A stretch of DNA of 64,000 nucleotides from Streptomyces antibioticus (GCF_001514065.1 NZ_KQ948427.1:526624-590623), one strand, 5' to 3'; shown: positions 16,111 to 24,673, counted from the stretch's first letter. The notes: a model not told the origin generated them from the sequence alone. A program made the numbers and translations.

Positions 16111-17907
16111 ATGACCACGGACACACAGCAGTTGACGGTCTCGCGGCTCGAGTCCTTCATCGACGCGATGATCGACATGGGGCAGACGGGCCAGATCTTC
16201 GGCGAGCACGGCATCGGCAAGACGGCGACGTTCTTCTCGCACCTCGCCCGCGCCCACCCCGGCACGAGCCTGGTGTACGTCCCGGCGGCGAACCTGACGC
16301 CGGACGACCTGCTCGTCAACGCGCCGGTGCGCGATCCGCACACCGGTGAACTGGTGCTGCGCCAGCTGGTGATGAGCCAGTTGAAGCCGGGCACGCCGTT
16401 CGTGCTGCTCATCGACGACTCGTTGCAGGCGGGCGACACCATCCAGTCGCAGCTGATGCAGATCGCCTGCAACTGGACGCTGGGCGAGCACGATCTGCGG
16501 GCGCTCGGCTGCGTCGGCGTCTTCCTCACCGACAACGAGTCCTTGTCGGAGACCTCGTCCCGGCGCGGTGACCTGGCGCTCCTGGACCGTATGGTCACCA
16601 TGCGGATCACGGCCAACGACACGTCGTGGCGCCGGCATCTGGCCGCCAAGTACCGCCCGTGGGACCTGCGTCCGGTGTTCTCGCTGTGGGCGTCCCTCTC
16701 CCCCGCCCTGCGGGAGCTGCTGTCGCCGCGCACGCTCGACCATGTCCTCGCCAACGCGAAGGAGGGCTTCCCGCTGCGCTGGGGCCTGCCGCTGGTCGAC
16801 GGCGACCGGCTGCGCCTCGCCGAGCCGGGCCCGGACGGAAAGCCCGGGCAGAACCGGACACGGGAGATCCTGGACCGGATCGCCGAGGCGGTGGGCGTGG
16901 CCAACCCGTCCACGATTCCCGACCCGGTACGCCAGGTCGTGCGCGCGGCGCTGCGCAACCGCTGGACGGTGCTGCTCCAGGGCCCGCCCGGCTGCGGCAA
17001 GACGGAACTGGTGCGGGAGACGGTGCGGGCGGGCCTGGGCCGGGAGCCGCTGTACTTCTCGCTGCCGGTGACGAACGTCGAGGACCTGTGCGCGCCGATC
17101 CCGTCGGCCGACGGCACCCTCGACAACCTCCTCGCCGCGCACTTCACCGGTCCCGAGCCGAAGGCGATCGTGTGGGACGAGTACAACCGGCCCAAGGACA
17201 AGGCCGCGTTCGCCAAGCTCATGGAGATCACCCAGGAGTGGTCGCTGGCCGGGCGGCGGATCGAGAACCTGCGCGCCCAGATCGCGGTGCAGAACCCGCC
17301 GTACCACCTGGGCCGCAAGCTGCTGGTGTCGCGGAACAACATCGCGCAGGCGACGCGTTTCACGGCCTCCCTGGAGGTGGCGCCGGAGGACATCCCGGCC
17401 AACGAGTGGCTGCTGGCGCGCTACGGCGCGGACGCCGAGACGGTCCTGGAGTGGTGGAAGCACGACATCGACGACGACGGCCGCGCCTGGATCACCAAGC
17501 GCACCCTGGAGCGGCTGATCAAGCTGCACCGGCGCGGGCTGCCGCTGGAGATGGGCACGGTCTATCTCGGTGACGGCGAGTACGCGCCGGTGCCGCTCAC
17601 CGCGCTCCTCGACCGCCTCAAGGGCCGCGAGGTCACCGGGCTGCGTGAGCTCGCCCGGGACGCCGACGCCTGGGAGGCGAGGCTGCGGCGGGCCGCCGAG
17701 CAGTCCGGGGAGGGCGGCAATGACAGTGACGTGGTCCACCAGATCCTCGCCAACGCGGAGCTGTCGCAGTTGAAGAAGCACCGCGCGGTGGTGGCCCGGC
17801 TGGTGGCGCTGCTGCCGGCCAAGCTGCGGGCGACGTATCTCGTGGGGGCGTCGGAGAAGCAGCAGCGGTTCTGGACGGAGGTGTTCATGGGGATGCGGAG
17901 ACGGTAG
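16111..17907 (+). CDS. MoxR-like protein with two AAA+ modules
   Basis: 598 residues with two P-loops: GEHGIGKT at 31-38, followed by FVLLIDDS, and GPPGCGKT at 291-298, followed by AIVWDEYN. The layout is a tandem AAA+ ATPase of the MoxR/dynein-like side, related to chaperones that load or remodel VWA-domain partners. The partner is the upstream metallopeptidase/VWA gene 21 bp away. The C-terminal 120 residues are helical and have no named domain. Start is ATG 16111. It is convergent with the leucine-rich-repeat gene, with three bases between the two stops, so the two operons of the cassette meet tail to tail. Confidence 0.87.
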   Translation: MTTDTQQLTVSRLESFIDAMIDMGQTGQIFGEHGIGKTATFFSHLARAHPGTSLVYVPAANLTPDDLLVNAPVRDPHTGELVLRQLVMSQLKPGTPFVLLIDDSLQAGDTIQSQLMQIACNWTLGEHDLRALGCVGVFLTDNESLSETSSRRGDLALLDRMVTMRITANDTSWRRHLAAKYRPWDLRPVFSLWASLSPALRELLSPRTLDHVLANAKEGFPLRWGLPLVDGDRLRLAEPGPDGKPGQNRTREILDRIAEAVGVANPSTIPDPVRQVVRAALRNRWTVLLQGPPGCGKTELVRETVRAGLGREPLYFSLPVTNVEDLCAPIPSADGTLDNLLAAHFTGPEPKAIVWDEYNRPKDKAAFAKLMEITQEWSLAGRRIENLRAQIAVQNPPYHLGRKLLVSRNNIAQATRFTASLEVAPEDIPANEWLLARYGADAETVLEWWKHDIDDDGRAWITKRTLERLIKLHRRGLPLEMGTVYLGDGEYAPVPLTALLDRLKGREVTGLRELARDADAWEARLRRAAEQSGEGGNDSDVVHQILANAELSQLKKHRAVVARLVALLPAKLRATYLVGASEKQQRFWTEVFMGMRRR

Positions 17908-17910
17908 GCG

Positions 17911-19089
17911 TCAGGCCTCGGGTGGGGCCGTGCGGTGCACGCTGCGCACGGCGGCCACGTCGGCCGGGACCGCCGGGCGCGGCACGTGCGCGCTGTGCGC
18001 CTCCAGGCGCCGTTTGACGCTCGCCGCGATGCCCTGGCCCAGCACGAAGCGGGTGGCCGTGACGGCGTGGGGCGCGGTGTCGAGGAGGCGGTGGGCCTCG
18101 CGGCTGCGCATGCCGGTGTGGGTGAGGACGAGGTGGGTGAGGCGGTGCCGTTCGGCCGACAGGGTGTCGGCGATGGTGCCGGCGGCGGCCAGGTCGATGT
18201 GGTTGTCCGCCGCGCCCAGTACGGCGGCCGCGCGCACCCGGCCGAGGTCCAGCAGGGTGACCCCGGTCGCCTTGGCGGCCGTCACCAGCCGGGCGGTGGC
18301 CCGCGGTCCGATGCCGTTGCTGGCGACGGCGAGCCGGGTGAGCCGCCCGTACGGGGCCCGCTCCAGCGCGTGGGCCAGCCGGTCGGCGCCCGTGTCGCCC
18401 AACCGGGCGGCGGACACGTACAGTTCGTCGACCGCCCCGGCGGCGACCACCGAGCCGAGCGCTTCCGCGCCCGCCTCACCCAGCGGATTGCCTCCGACGA
18501 AGAGCCGCTCGATGCGGCGCCCGTTGTCCGCGGCGGCGAGCAGCGCGTCGGCGAGGACCAGGGCGCCCCTCGCGTCGAGGCCGGTCTGGACGAGGTCGAG
18601 GGTGCGCAACGACCGCGCCGACTCGATGAGTTCGGCCGCGGCACGGCCCCCGCCGGAGCCGAGCGGGTTGCGTTTGAGCCACACCCCGGTGACGACCTGT
18701 GGCGAGGCGCGCAGCTGGTCGGCGATCCGGCAGGCACCGCCCGCGGTGATCCCGTTGCACCCGAGGTAGAGCGTCTCGACCTCGGCACTCGCCCCGGCCA
18801 CCGCCTCGGCCCCGGTGTCACCCAGCCCGTCGGTCCCGAGCAGCAGATGCCGTACCGGAGTCGGGCCGTGGCCCAGCGCCTGGGCGACCAAGGATGCCCC
18901 CTCGGCGCCCAGTTCCTGCTTGCACAGGTCCAGGCGCCCGTCCGGCAGGGCCGTACCGGCCGGGAAGTCCAGCCGTTCGCCGGCAGGTCGCCCGGCCCTC
19001 AACCAGTCCAGCAGCGGGGCGAGTTCGGCGGCCGGGCGCGGTACGACGGACGGCACCCCGACGAAACCGCTCGTCTCCTCCGTCACCAC
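17911..19089 (-). CDS. Leucine-rich-repeat protein (ribonuclease-inhibitor type)
   Basis: 392 residues. After about 60 N-terminal residues come roughly nine repeats of about 28 residues with the pattern LxxLxLxxNxxGxxGAxxLA, for example VETLYLGCNGITAGGACRIA, RTLDLVQTGLDARGALVLA and RLTRLAVASNGIGPRATARL. This is the RI-like LRR seen in NLR-type sensors, here without an NTPase or effector domain of its own. Start is one of two adjacent GTG codons at 19089/19086; the second overlaps the SDR stop as GTGA, so translation is coupled to the SDR gene. A binding or sensor role in the cassette is inferred. Confidence 0.85.
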   Translation of the reverse strand: MVTEETSGFVGVPSVVPRPAAELAPLLDWLRAGRPAGERLDFPAGTALPDGRLDLCKQELGAEGASLVAQALGHGPTPVRHLLLGTDGLGDTGAEAVAGASAEVETLYLGCNGITAGGACRIADQLRASPQVVTGVWLKRNPLGSGGGRAAAELIESARSLRTLDLVQTGLDARGALVLADALLAAADNGRRIERLFVGGNPLGEAGAEALGSVVAAGAVDELYVSAARLGDTGADRLAHALERAPYGRLTRLAVASNGIGPRATARLVTAAKATGVTLLDLGRVRAAAVLGAADNHIDLAAAGTIADTLSAERHRLTHLVLTHTGMRSREAHRLLDTAPHAVTATRFVLGQGIAASVKRRLEAHSAHVPRPAVPADVAAVRSVHRTAPPEA

Positions 19090-20411
19090 TCCGCCTCCTG
19101 GTAGTCCTTGAGGAACACCCCGGCCAGGGGCTCCCCCGCCTCCCCGCGCACGATCGGGTCGTACACCCGGGCCGCCCCGTCCACGATGTCCAGCGGCGTC
19201 CGGAACCCGGCCTCGGCCATGCGGGCCTTCTTCGGTGCCGGGTTCTCATCGGTGATCCAGCCGGTGTCGACGGCACACATGTGCACGCCCTGGTCGGCGA
19301 GTTCGGCGGCGCTGGTACGGGTGAGCATGTTGAGGGCGGCCTTGGCCATGTTGGTGTGGGGATGCCCGGCCATCTTGTTGCGGACGGCGAAGCGTCCCTC
19401 GACTGCGGTCACGTTGACCACGTACCGGCGCGGCCGCGGCGAGGCCAGCAGCAGGGGCAGCAGCCGGTCGCACAGCAGGGCCGGGGCGAGGGCGTTGACG
19501 AGCTGGGTCTCCAGCACCTCGGCCGGATCGAGTGCGCCGAGCCGGGCCGACCAGGAGTTCTCCGGGGACGGATCGGGCAGCAGTCCGGCCTCGTCGGCCT
19601 CGCGCAGGGCGACGGGCAGGGACGCGGCACCGCTCTCCAGCATCCGCATCGGCGTGAACCCGGGTGCCTGCCGGGCCCCTTCGGGCAGGGCCTCGTACTC
19701 CCCGGCGGCGAGCAGCGCGTACGACTCCGGCGGTCTGCGGACCGTCTGGGCGGCGTTGTTGACGAGGATGTCCAACGGCCGCCCCTCCTGCCGCAACTCC
19801 TCGCACAGGCCGAGCACTTGACGGGGGTCGCGGAGGTCGACGGCGAGCACGGTCAGCCGGTCGAGCCACTTCCCGCTGCCGGGCTCGGCCCGGAAACGGC
19901 GCAGGGTGTCGTGCGGGAAGCGGGAGGTGACCAGCAGCTCGGCGCCGTCCCGCAGCATCATCAGGGCGAGTTGGAAGCCGATCTTCACCCGGCCGCCGGT
20001 GAGCAGGGCGCGGCGGCCGGTGAGGTCGGTGCTCAGGGCGCGGCGGGCGGTGTTGTCGGCGGCGCAGGAAGGGCAGAGCCGGTGGTAGAAGGAGTCGACC
20101 TCTCGATAGGGCGACTTGCAGACATAGCAGGTGCGGGGTTTGCGGAAGACTCCCGCGGTGCCCGGCAGGGCCAGCGGGGCGTCCTCGCGCCGCTCCGGGG
20201 CGCCCGTCGCGGTCGCGGCCATCGCCGCCGCGTCGGCGGCCGTCACCTCGGCACCCCGCGTCTTGCGGCGGCGCAGGCGTCCGTCGCGGGCGAAGGAGGC
20301 GGCGACCTGCTCGGCGCGCAGCCGCACCGGGTCGTCGACGGGCAGGGCGCGCAGCTTGCCCACGACCTGGTGGAAGGCGGCCAGTTCCGCCTCGCTGATC
20401 GCCTCGCCCAT
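19083..20411 (-). CDS. SDR-fold protein with N-terminal zinc ribbon and altered active site
   Basis: 442 residues. The first 90 are helical and charged. A four-Cys zinc ribbon follows (CYVC at 95-98, CPSC at 113-116), then a short-chain dehydrogenase fold with TGGRVKIG at 138-145, ILVNNAAQ and NVTAVEGRF. At the place of the catalytic YxxxK the sequence is HPHTNMAKAALN: Lys357 is kept but the Tyr is replaced by Thr353, so ordinary SDR chemistry is doubtful. Start ATG 20411 lies 31 bp downstream of tRNA-Asp on the same strand. It is the first protein gene of a possible tRNA-Cys, tRNA-Asp, SDR, LRR transcript. I know of no assigned function. Confidence 0.85.
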   Translation of the reverse strand: MGEAISEAELAAFHQVVGKLRALPVDDPVRLRAEQVAASFARDGRLRRRKTRGAEVTAADAAAMAATATGAPERREDAPLALPGTAGVFRKPRTCYVCKSPYREVDSFYHRLCPSCAADNTARRALSTDLTGRRALLTGGRVKIGFQLALMMLRDGAELLVTSRFPHDTLRRFRAEPGSGKWLDRLTVLAVDLRDPRQVLGLCEELRQEGRPLDILVNNAAQTVRRPPESYALLAAGEYEALPEGARQAPGFTPMRMLESGAASLPVALREADEAGLLPDPSPENSWSARLGALDPAEVLETQLVNALAPALLCDRLLPLLLASPRPRRYVVNVTAVEGRFAVRNKMAGHPHTNMAKAALNMLTRTSAAELADQGVHMCAVDTGWITDENPAPKKARMAEAGFRTPLDIVDGAARVYDPIVRGEAGEPLAGVFLKDYQEAEW

Positions 20412-20442
20412 GTGCCGTCCCCGCCCCGTGTTCGCCGTACCG

Positions 20443-20514
20443 CGGTCCCGACCGGATTCGAACCGGCGTATCCGCCCTGACAAGGCGGCGAGTCTGCCTC
20501 TGCTCTACGGGACC
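20443..20514 (-). tRNA. tRNA-Asp (anticodon GTC), compact unusual isoacceptor
   Basis: Minus-strand cloverleaf of 72 nt. The acceptor GGTCCCG/CGGGACC is perfect, with discriminator G. D arm GAGC/ACTC has loop AGAGGCAG; anticodon stem CCGCC/GGCGG has loop TTGTCAG (anticodon GTC); there is a four-base variable loop ATAC; T stem GCCGG/CCGGT has loop TTCGAAT. No CCA is encoded. The D loop and T arm match the other two tRNAs of this region rather than the usual Streptomyces tRNA-Asp as I remember it. It lies 11 bp after tRNA-Cys and 31 bp before the SDR start. Confidence 0.85.
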
Positions 20515-20525
20515 CCGCGAACGCA

Positions 20526-20597
20526 CCCGGACGGCCGGATTCGAACCGGCGTGATCGCCTGTGCAGGGCGGTGCGCCTGCCTCTGCGCTACGTCCGG
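20526..20597 (-). tRNA. tRNA-Cys (anticodon GCA), compact unusual isoacceptor
   Basis: Minus-strand cloverleaf of 72 nt. Acceptor CCGGACG/CGTCCGG is perfect; the D stem is GCGC/GCGC with loop AGAGGCAG; anticodon stem CCGCC/GGCGA has one C-A mismatch at its base, with loop CTGCACA (anticodon GCA); variable loop TCAC; T stem GCCGG/CCGGC has loop TTCGAAT. The discriminator is G rather than the U73 that normally identifies tRNA-Cys, so charging by normal CysRS is uncertain. No CCA is encoded. It is first of a tandem pair with tRNA-Asp. Confidence 0.83.
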
Positions 20598-20694
20598 ATG
20601 CGCTCCCGGATCTTAGCCGCACTCCGATCGGCCGGTCGCACGGATTTACGGGACGCCCTGGCGGTGCAACGGTGCCCGCAGGGGGTGACACACC

Positions 20695-23166
20695 ATGGCT
20701 CAGACCCATGAGTGGATGTTCTACGAGGTCATGTGGCGCGGCTGGGCGGGTCGGGACCGGGTCCCGTATCCCGTGCCCTGGTGGGCGCAGCAGGCCTTCC
20801 GGCGCTGGAGCGACGACTTCGACTCCGGCACGTACGACTCGAAGGAGGCGGCCTTCGCCTCCAACGCCCTGTACCGGTACTGGCACATGGTCGGCGTGAA
20901 GGACCATCGCCAGGAGTCACTGATCGGCCAGGCGGGCGAGATCGAGCCCGTCTACGACAAGTACAGCCTCTGCTTCTTCCTGCACGACCCGGCGACGGGC
21001 TCCCTGCGGCTGCCCCAACTCCCGGACGGGGGAAGGGTGGAGCAACGGATGGAGGCACCGCATCTTCCGGTCGTCCTGACGACGTTCCGCACGCCGGACG
21101 ACGTGGAGTTCGTGCAGCGCACCTTCGCGACGACGGTCGGCACGAACCAACGGGACCTGGTGGTCACGCGGGTGACCGTCGGCAGCCCCACGGGGCAGCC
21201 ACGCGAGGGCCTGTTGTGCGCGGCCGTACTGCCGGCCGGGCCGAGCGGCTTCCAGCGGCACGACCGCAACGGCCGCCAGATCACCGACCGGCGGCTGACG
21301 TATCTGCGTCATCTGCCGGACGAACAGCGGGTGGAGACCAACACGGGCTGGGGCCCGGTCTTCGACACCGCGCCCGAGCAGTACGGGTTCTACGGCAACC
21401 CGGACTTCTCCTTCGATCCGGACGGCTACCTCACCCGCAGCCCGTTCCACGACCTGGTCACCGGCGGCAAGCTCAACGGCGCCCTGGAGGCGCAGGACCA
21501 GGTGGCGGGGATGTGCAGCGCGGTGTTCGCCTGGCCGTTCCGGGTGGCGGAGAGCGAGGTCTTCGAGATCGACGTACGGCTGCCCGTCGACCTGTTCAGC
21601 GGCGCGGCCGACCTCGCGGAGCTGCGGGGCACACCGGTCGCCGAACTGGAGGACGCCAACCGGGAGTTCTGGACGTCGAAGATCCTCGGGCAGGGCGTGC
21701 AGCCGGGCCTGCCCCGCCCGGTGGCCCACCTCACGGACCTGTTCCGGCAGGCCCGCACCCAGCTGCTCGTCCTCTCCGACCACGGCGAGATCCACCCGGG
21801 CCCCACGGTCTACGACTCCTTCTGGATCCGGGACTCCTCCGTCGAGTCGACAGCGTGCACGCTGGTCGGCGACTCCACCCTGGCCGAACGGCAGTTGCGC
21901 ACGCACTACCCGCTGAAGTTCAACCTCGGCACAGGCCGGATCGGGCCGTGCGCCGAGTACGGCTTCTACGGCGGCCCGCACGAGAAGGAGGACCGCGAGT
22001 GGGACAGCAACGGCCAAGCCCTGTGGGCGATCGGCCGTTTCGACCGCACGAGCGGGCAACAGGCCGCGTTCGGAGCCAAGTTGTACGTCCCCTATGTGCG
22101 GGACGCGGCGCGCTGGCTGCGCGAAAACCGCGACCAGTACGGCCTGCTGCACAGCGGATGGAGTGCCGAACACCTCGGCGATCGCGACAAGCCGCACTAC
22201 TGGGACGACTTCTGGGCGCTGGCCGGGCTGTACGAGGCCGCGCGCCTCGCCGAGCGGATCGGGGCGCCGGAGACCGGTGAACTCTGGTCCGTCTTCGACG
22301 ACTTGAAGAGGGCGACGGGCGACTCGATCCGCTGGGTGCTGGACGAGCAGCGTCGCCGTGGCGCCTGGGAGACGTACATCCCGACGGGGCCGGGCGATGT
22401 CGGACGACTCGACTCGACGATGATCGGCGCGGCCGCGTACTTCCATCCGCTGCGCCTGCACATGGGGAGCAAGCTGGGCGACGACATCGACCGGGCCGCC
22501 CGCTGCACGCTCGACACCATGTACGCGCACTTCGTCACCGGCGGCTACCGGCACGAGGCCGCCTGGCAGGCGTACGGGCCCTATCTGACGCTCCAGTTGG
22601 CGCACGCGTACCTGCTCGCCGGGGACCCGGAGCGGATGGACGCGCTGCTCGGCTGGACGGTCGCGGCGGGGTTCCCGAGCGTGGCGGAGCGCGCGGTGGC
22701 GTTGGGCGCGTGGAACGAGCAGCACGCGTTCCCGATCGCGTCCGACTTCCGCGAAGTCCCGTACAGCCGCTGGTACATGGGTGACATTCCGCACGGCTGG
22801 GCGGCGGCCGAGTATCTGCTGCTGATCCGCGACATCCTCTTCTTCGAGGCCGACGAGGACCACGACCCGCACCTGTACATCGCTCCAGGGGTACGGCCGC
22901 ACTGGGTGCCCGGCGGTGAACCGGTCACCGTGGACGCGGCACCGACGCTCTTCGGCGCGCCCTTCGGCTACCGGCTCGCGCACGACCCGGTGGAGCGGAG
23001 GGTGACCGTGGACATCACACAGGCGCCGGAGGGGGTGAGGTTCGTCTACCCGTGCCGCTTCGGCGAGGTGCGGTCGGTGGAGGTGGACGGGCACGAGCTC
23101 GGCCGGACGGGCCAGGACGTGGGGGTGCCGGCGGGGACGCGGCGGTTCAGCGTGACGTACGCGTGA
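20695..23166 (+). CDS. Cytoplasmic six-hairpin glycosidase-like protein, 823 residues
   Basis: A large soluble protein with no signal peptide. The N-terminal half is beta-rich (for example VVLTTFRTPDDVEFVQRTF). From about residue 350 it is an alpha/alpha-barrel of the six-hairpin glycosidase type, with motifs such as VYDSFWIRDSSVEST, AEYGFYGGPHEKEDREWDSN, HYWDDFWALAGLYEAA and SRWYMGDIPHGWAAAEYLL. The acid pairs DS/RD and DDFW could be catalytic. I cannot place it in a numbered GH family. Start is ATG 20695 with a G-rich ribosome site. It starts 97 bp from tRNA-Cys, on the opposite strand, so it may or may not belong to the cassette. A tandem repeat spans its stop codon. Confidence 0.75.
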   Translation: MAQTHEWMFYEVMWRGWAGRDRVPYPVPWWAQQAFRRWSDDFDSGTYDSKEAAFASNALYRYWHMVGVKDHRQESLIGQAGEIEPVYDKYSLCFFLHDPATGSLRLPQLPDGGRVEQRMEAPHLPVVLTTFRTPDDVEFVQRTFATTVGTNQRDLVVTRVTVGSPTGQPREGLLCAAVLPAGPSGFQRHDRNGRQITDRRLTYLRHLPDEQRVETNTGWGPVFDTAPEQYGFYGNPDFSFDPDGYLTRSPFHDLVTGGKLNGALEAQDQVAGMCSAVFAWPFRVAESEVFEIDVRLPVDLFSGAADLAELRGTPVAELEDANREFWTSKILGQGVQPGLPRPVAHLTDLFRQARTQLLVLSDHGEIHPGPTVYDSFWIRDSSVESTACTLVGDSTLAERQLRTHYPLKFNLGTGRIGPCAEYGFYGGPHEKEDREWDSNGQALWAIGRFDRTSGQQAAFGAKLYVPYVRDAARWLRENRDQYGLLHSGWSAEHLGDRDKPHYWDDFWALAGLYEAARLAERIGAPETGELWSVFDDLKRATGDSIRWVLDEQRRRGAWETYIPTGPGDVGRLDSTMIGAAAYFHPLRLHMGSKLGDDIDRAARCTLDTMYAHFVTGGYRHEAAWQAYGPYLTLQLAHAYLLAGDPERMDALLGWTVAAGFPSVAERAVALGAWNEQHAFPIASDFREVPYSRWYMGDIPHGWAAAEYLLLIRDILFFEADEDHDPHLYIAPGVRPHWVPGGEPVTVDAAPTLFGAPFGYRLAHDPVERRVTVDITQAPEGVRFVYPCRFGEVRSVEVDGHELGRTGQDVGVPAGTRRFSVTYA

Positions 23167-23237
23167 TCCGGGCCTACGCCCTGCTCGGCGTGACGTACAC
23201 GTGATCCGGGGCGTACGCCCTGCTCAGCGGGACGTAC
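23161..23237. repeat. Two tandem 38/39-bp copies spanning convergent stop codons
   Basis: Copies at 23161-23198 and 23199-23237 share CGTGATCCGGG and TACGCCCTGCTC and end in GACGTAC, which also occurs just before copy 1. The glycosidase-like gene stops in copy 1 (23164-23166) and the WhiB-like gene in copy 2 (complement of 23224-23226). Confidence 0.75.
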
Positions 23238-23469
23238 GACGGATCTCCAGCCTTTCCTTCTCCGACAGGCCGCCCCATACGCCGAAGCGCTCGTCGTTGT
23301 CGAGGGCGAACTCCAGACAGGCGGAGCGGATCGGGCACAGACCGCAGATCCGCTTCGCCTCCCGTACGGAGCTGCCCGGCTCGGGGAAGAAGAAGTCCCC
23401 GCCGGTCTGCGCGCACAGTGCCTCGTCCTGCCAGTCCAGATCGGGTGGCGTGATCGTTTCGATGAGCAT
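23224..23469 (-). CDS. WhiB-like iron-sulfur transcription factor
   Basis: 81 residues. The four cysteines that bind a 4Fe-4S cluster are Cys19, Cys42, Cys45 and Cys51 (the CxxC is CGLC), followed by the G[VI]WGG turn at 63-67 (GVWGG) and a basic tail KERLEIRRTSR that contacts DNA. Wbl proteins are actinobacteria-specific redox- or NO-sensitive regulators that work with sigma factor region 4. Start is ATG 23469; the frame is open upstream but carries no family sequence. It is convergent with the glycosidase-like gene across a tandem repeat, and divergent from the glyoxalase-like gene. Confidence 0.92.
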   Translation of the reverse strand: MLIETITPPDLDWQDEALCAQTGGDFFFPEPGSSVREAKRICGLCPIRSACLEFALDNDERFGVWGGLSEKERLEIRRTSR

Positions 23470-23681
23470 GTGCAGGATCGTGCCGGGCGGCGCAAAACGT
23501 TCGATCAACGTGAGATATACGCCGCGCTCCCAGGCCTCCGGCCGCCCCGATCCTGCTCCGTCGTGGGCCGTGACGCACGGCGGCGCGCGGTATTGCGGGG
23601 CGATTGTCGGTGGGCGGTGCAAGACTCGGCAGTGCAGTGGAACGTGGCAGTGGAACGTGACCCCCTCGGAGGAGGGCAAGG

Positions 23682-24473
23682 ATGCTCACCACCCGTTATG
23701 TCACCGGCGCACCGAACTGGGTCGATCTCGGCACCCCCGACATCGACGGCGCCGCTTCCTTCTACGGAGCGCTCTTCGGCTGGCGCTTCGAGCCCGGGCC
23801 GCCCGAGTCCGGCGGCTACGGCTTCTTCCAGCTGGACGGGAAGACCGTGGCGGGCGGCATGCAGACCAGCGCGGAGGACGGCCCGCCGTCCTGGACGGTG
23901 TACTTCCAGACTCCCGACGCGGACGCCACGGCGAAGGCCGCCGAGCAGGCGCACGGCAAGGTGCTGATGCAGCCCATGGACGTGATGGACCAGGGCCGGA
24001 TGGCGATCCTCGCCGACAAGGCCGGCGTCCCCTTCGGCATCTGGCAGCCCGGCCGCCTCAAGGGCCTGGACGTGACCCAGGAGCCGGGCTCCCTGTGCTG
24101 GGTCGAGCTGTACACGGCGGATCAGCCGATGGCCGCGTGGTTCTACAACGCGGTGCTGGGCCTGGAGACGTACGGCGTCGACTTCCCGGGCGGCACGTAC
24201 ACGACGATCAACCCGGCCGGCGCGTCCGAGGACGCCATGTTCGGCGGCATCGTCCCGCTGGCCGACGACCCGACGGAGGCAGAGGGCGCCCCCTACTGGC
24301 TGCCGTACTTCGAGGTCACGGACGTGGACGCGGTGGCGTCCCAGGCGGAGGCGGGGGGCGGCCGGGTCCGGCTGCCGGCGACGGACATCCCGGGGGTGGG
24401 CCGGGTGGCTCGACTGGCCGATCCGTACGGGGCGCGGTTCGCGGTGATCAAGAGCGAACCTGCACAGGGTTGA
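23682..24473 (+). CDS. Two-domain VOC (glyoxalase/bleomycin-resistance-like) protein
   Basis: 263 residues made of two vicinal-oxygen-chelate modules, about 7-120 and 135-260. Each begins with a similar strand-helix (PNWVDLGTPDIDGAASFYGALFGW and SLCWVELYTADQPMAAWFYNAVLGL, which I shorten here to their positions 11-34 and 140-164). The second module ends in RVARLADPYGARFAVI, a common VOC terminus. Paired modules of this sort in Streptomyces are mostly uncharacterised; one has been called a hydroxylase. Start is ATG 23682 with GGAGGA 12-7 bases upstream. No metal-binding triad can be assigned with confidence. Confidence 0.85.
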   Translation: MLTTRYVTGAPNWVDLGTPDIDGAASFYGALFGWRFEPGPPESGGYGFFQLDGKTVAGGMQTSAEDGPPSWTVYFQTPDADATAKAAEQAHGKVLMQPMDVMDQGRMAILADKAGVPFGIWQPGRLKGLDVTQEPGSLCWVELYTADQPMAAWFYNAVLGLETYGVDFPGGTYTTINPAGASEDAMFGGIVPLADDPTEAEGAPYWLPYFEVTDVDAVASQAEAGGGRVRLPATDIPGVGRVARLADPYGARFAVIKSEPAQG

Positions 24474-24673
24474 CCTGGCGGTACGGGAGCCGACTCGGCC
24501 CGTGCGCTGTGCCGCGAGGGGTTTCCGTCCACGGTGGGCGGCGTCGTGGCGGCCCGCTGCGACGCCCACTGCCGTGACCACTCGGGGCGTGAGCGTAGGG
24601 GGGCCCTGTCCGCCGATCACGCCCACGAGCCCGGCACGCCGATGACCCCAGGGACGGCCCGTCCCGACGAGCC

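Noticed and set aside
20412-20483. N-terminal extension of the SDR protein across the tRNA-Asp gene
   Set aside because: The frame is open upstream, but the extension is translated tRNA sequence. The ATG at 20411 is preceded by a G-rich ribosome site and begins the protein's own sequence.
24474-24673. Gap between the glyoxalase-like and LacI genes
   Set aside because: About 200 bp with no convincing gene, hairpin or repeat.
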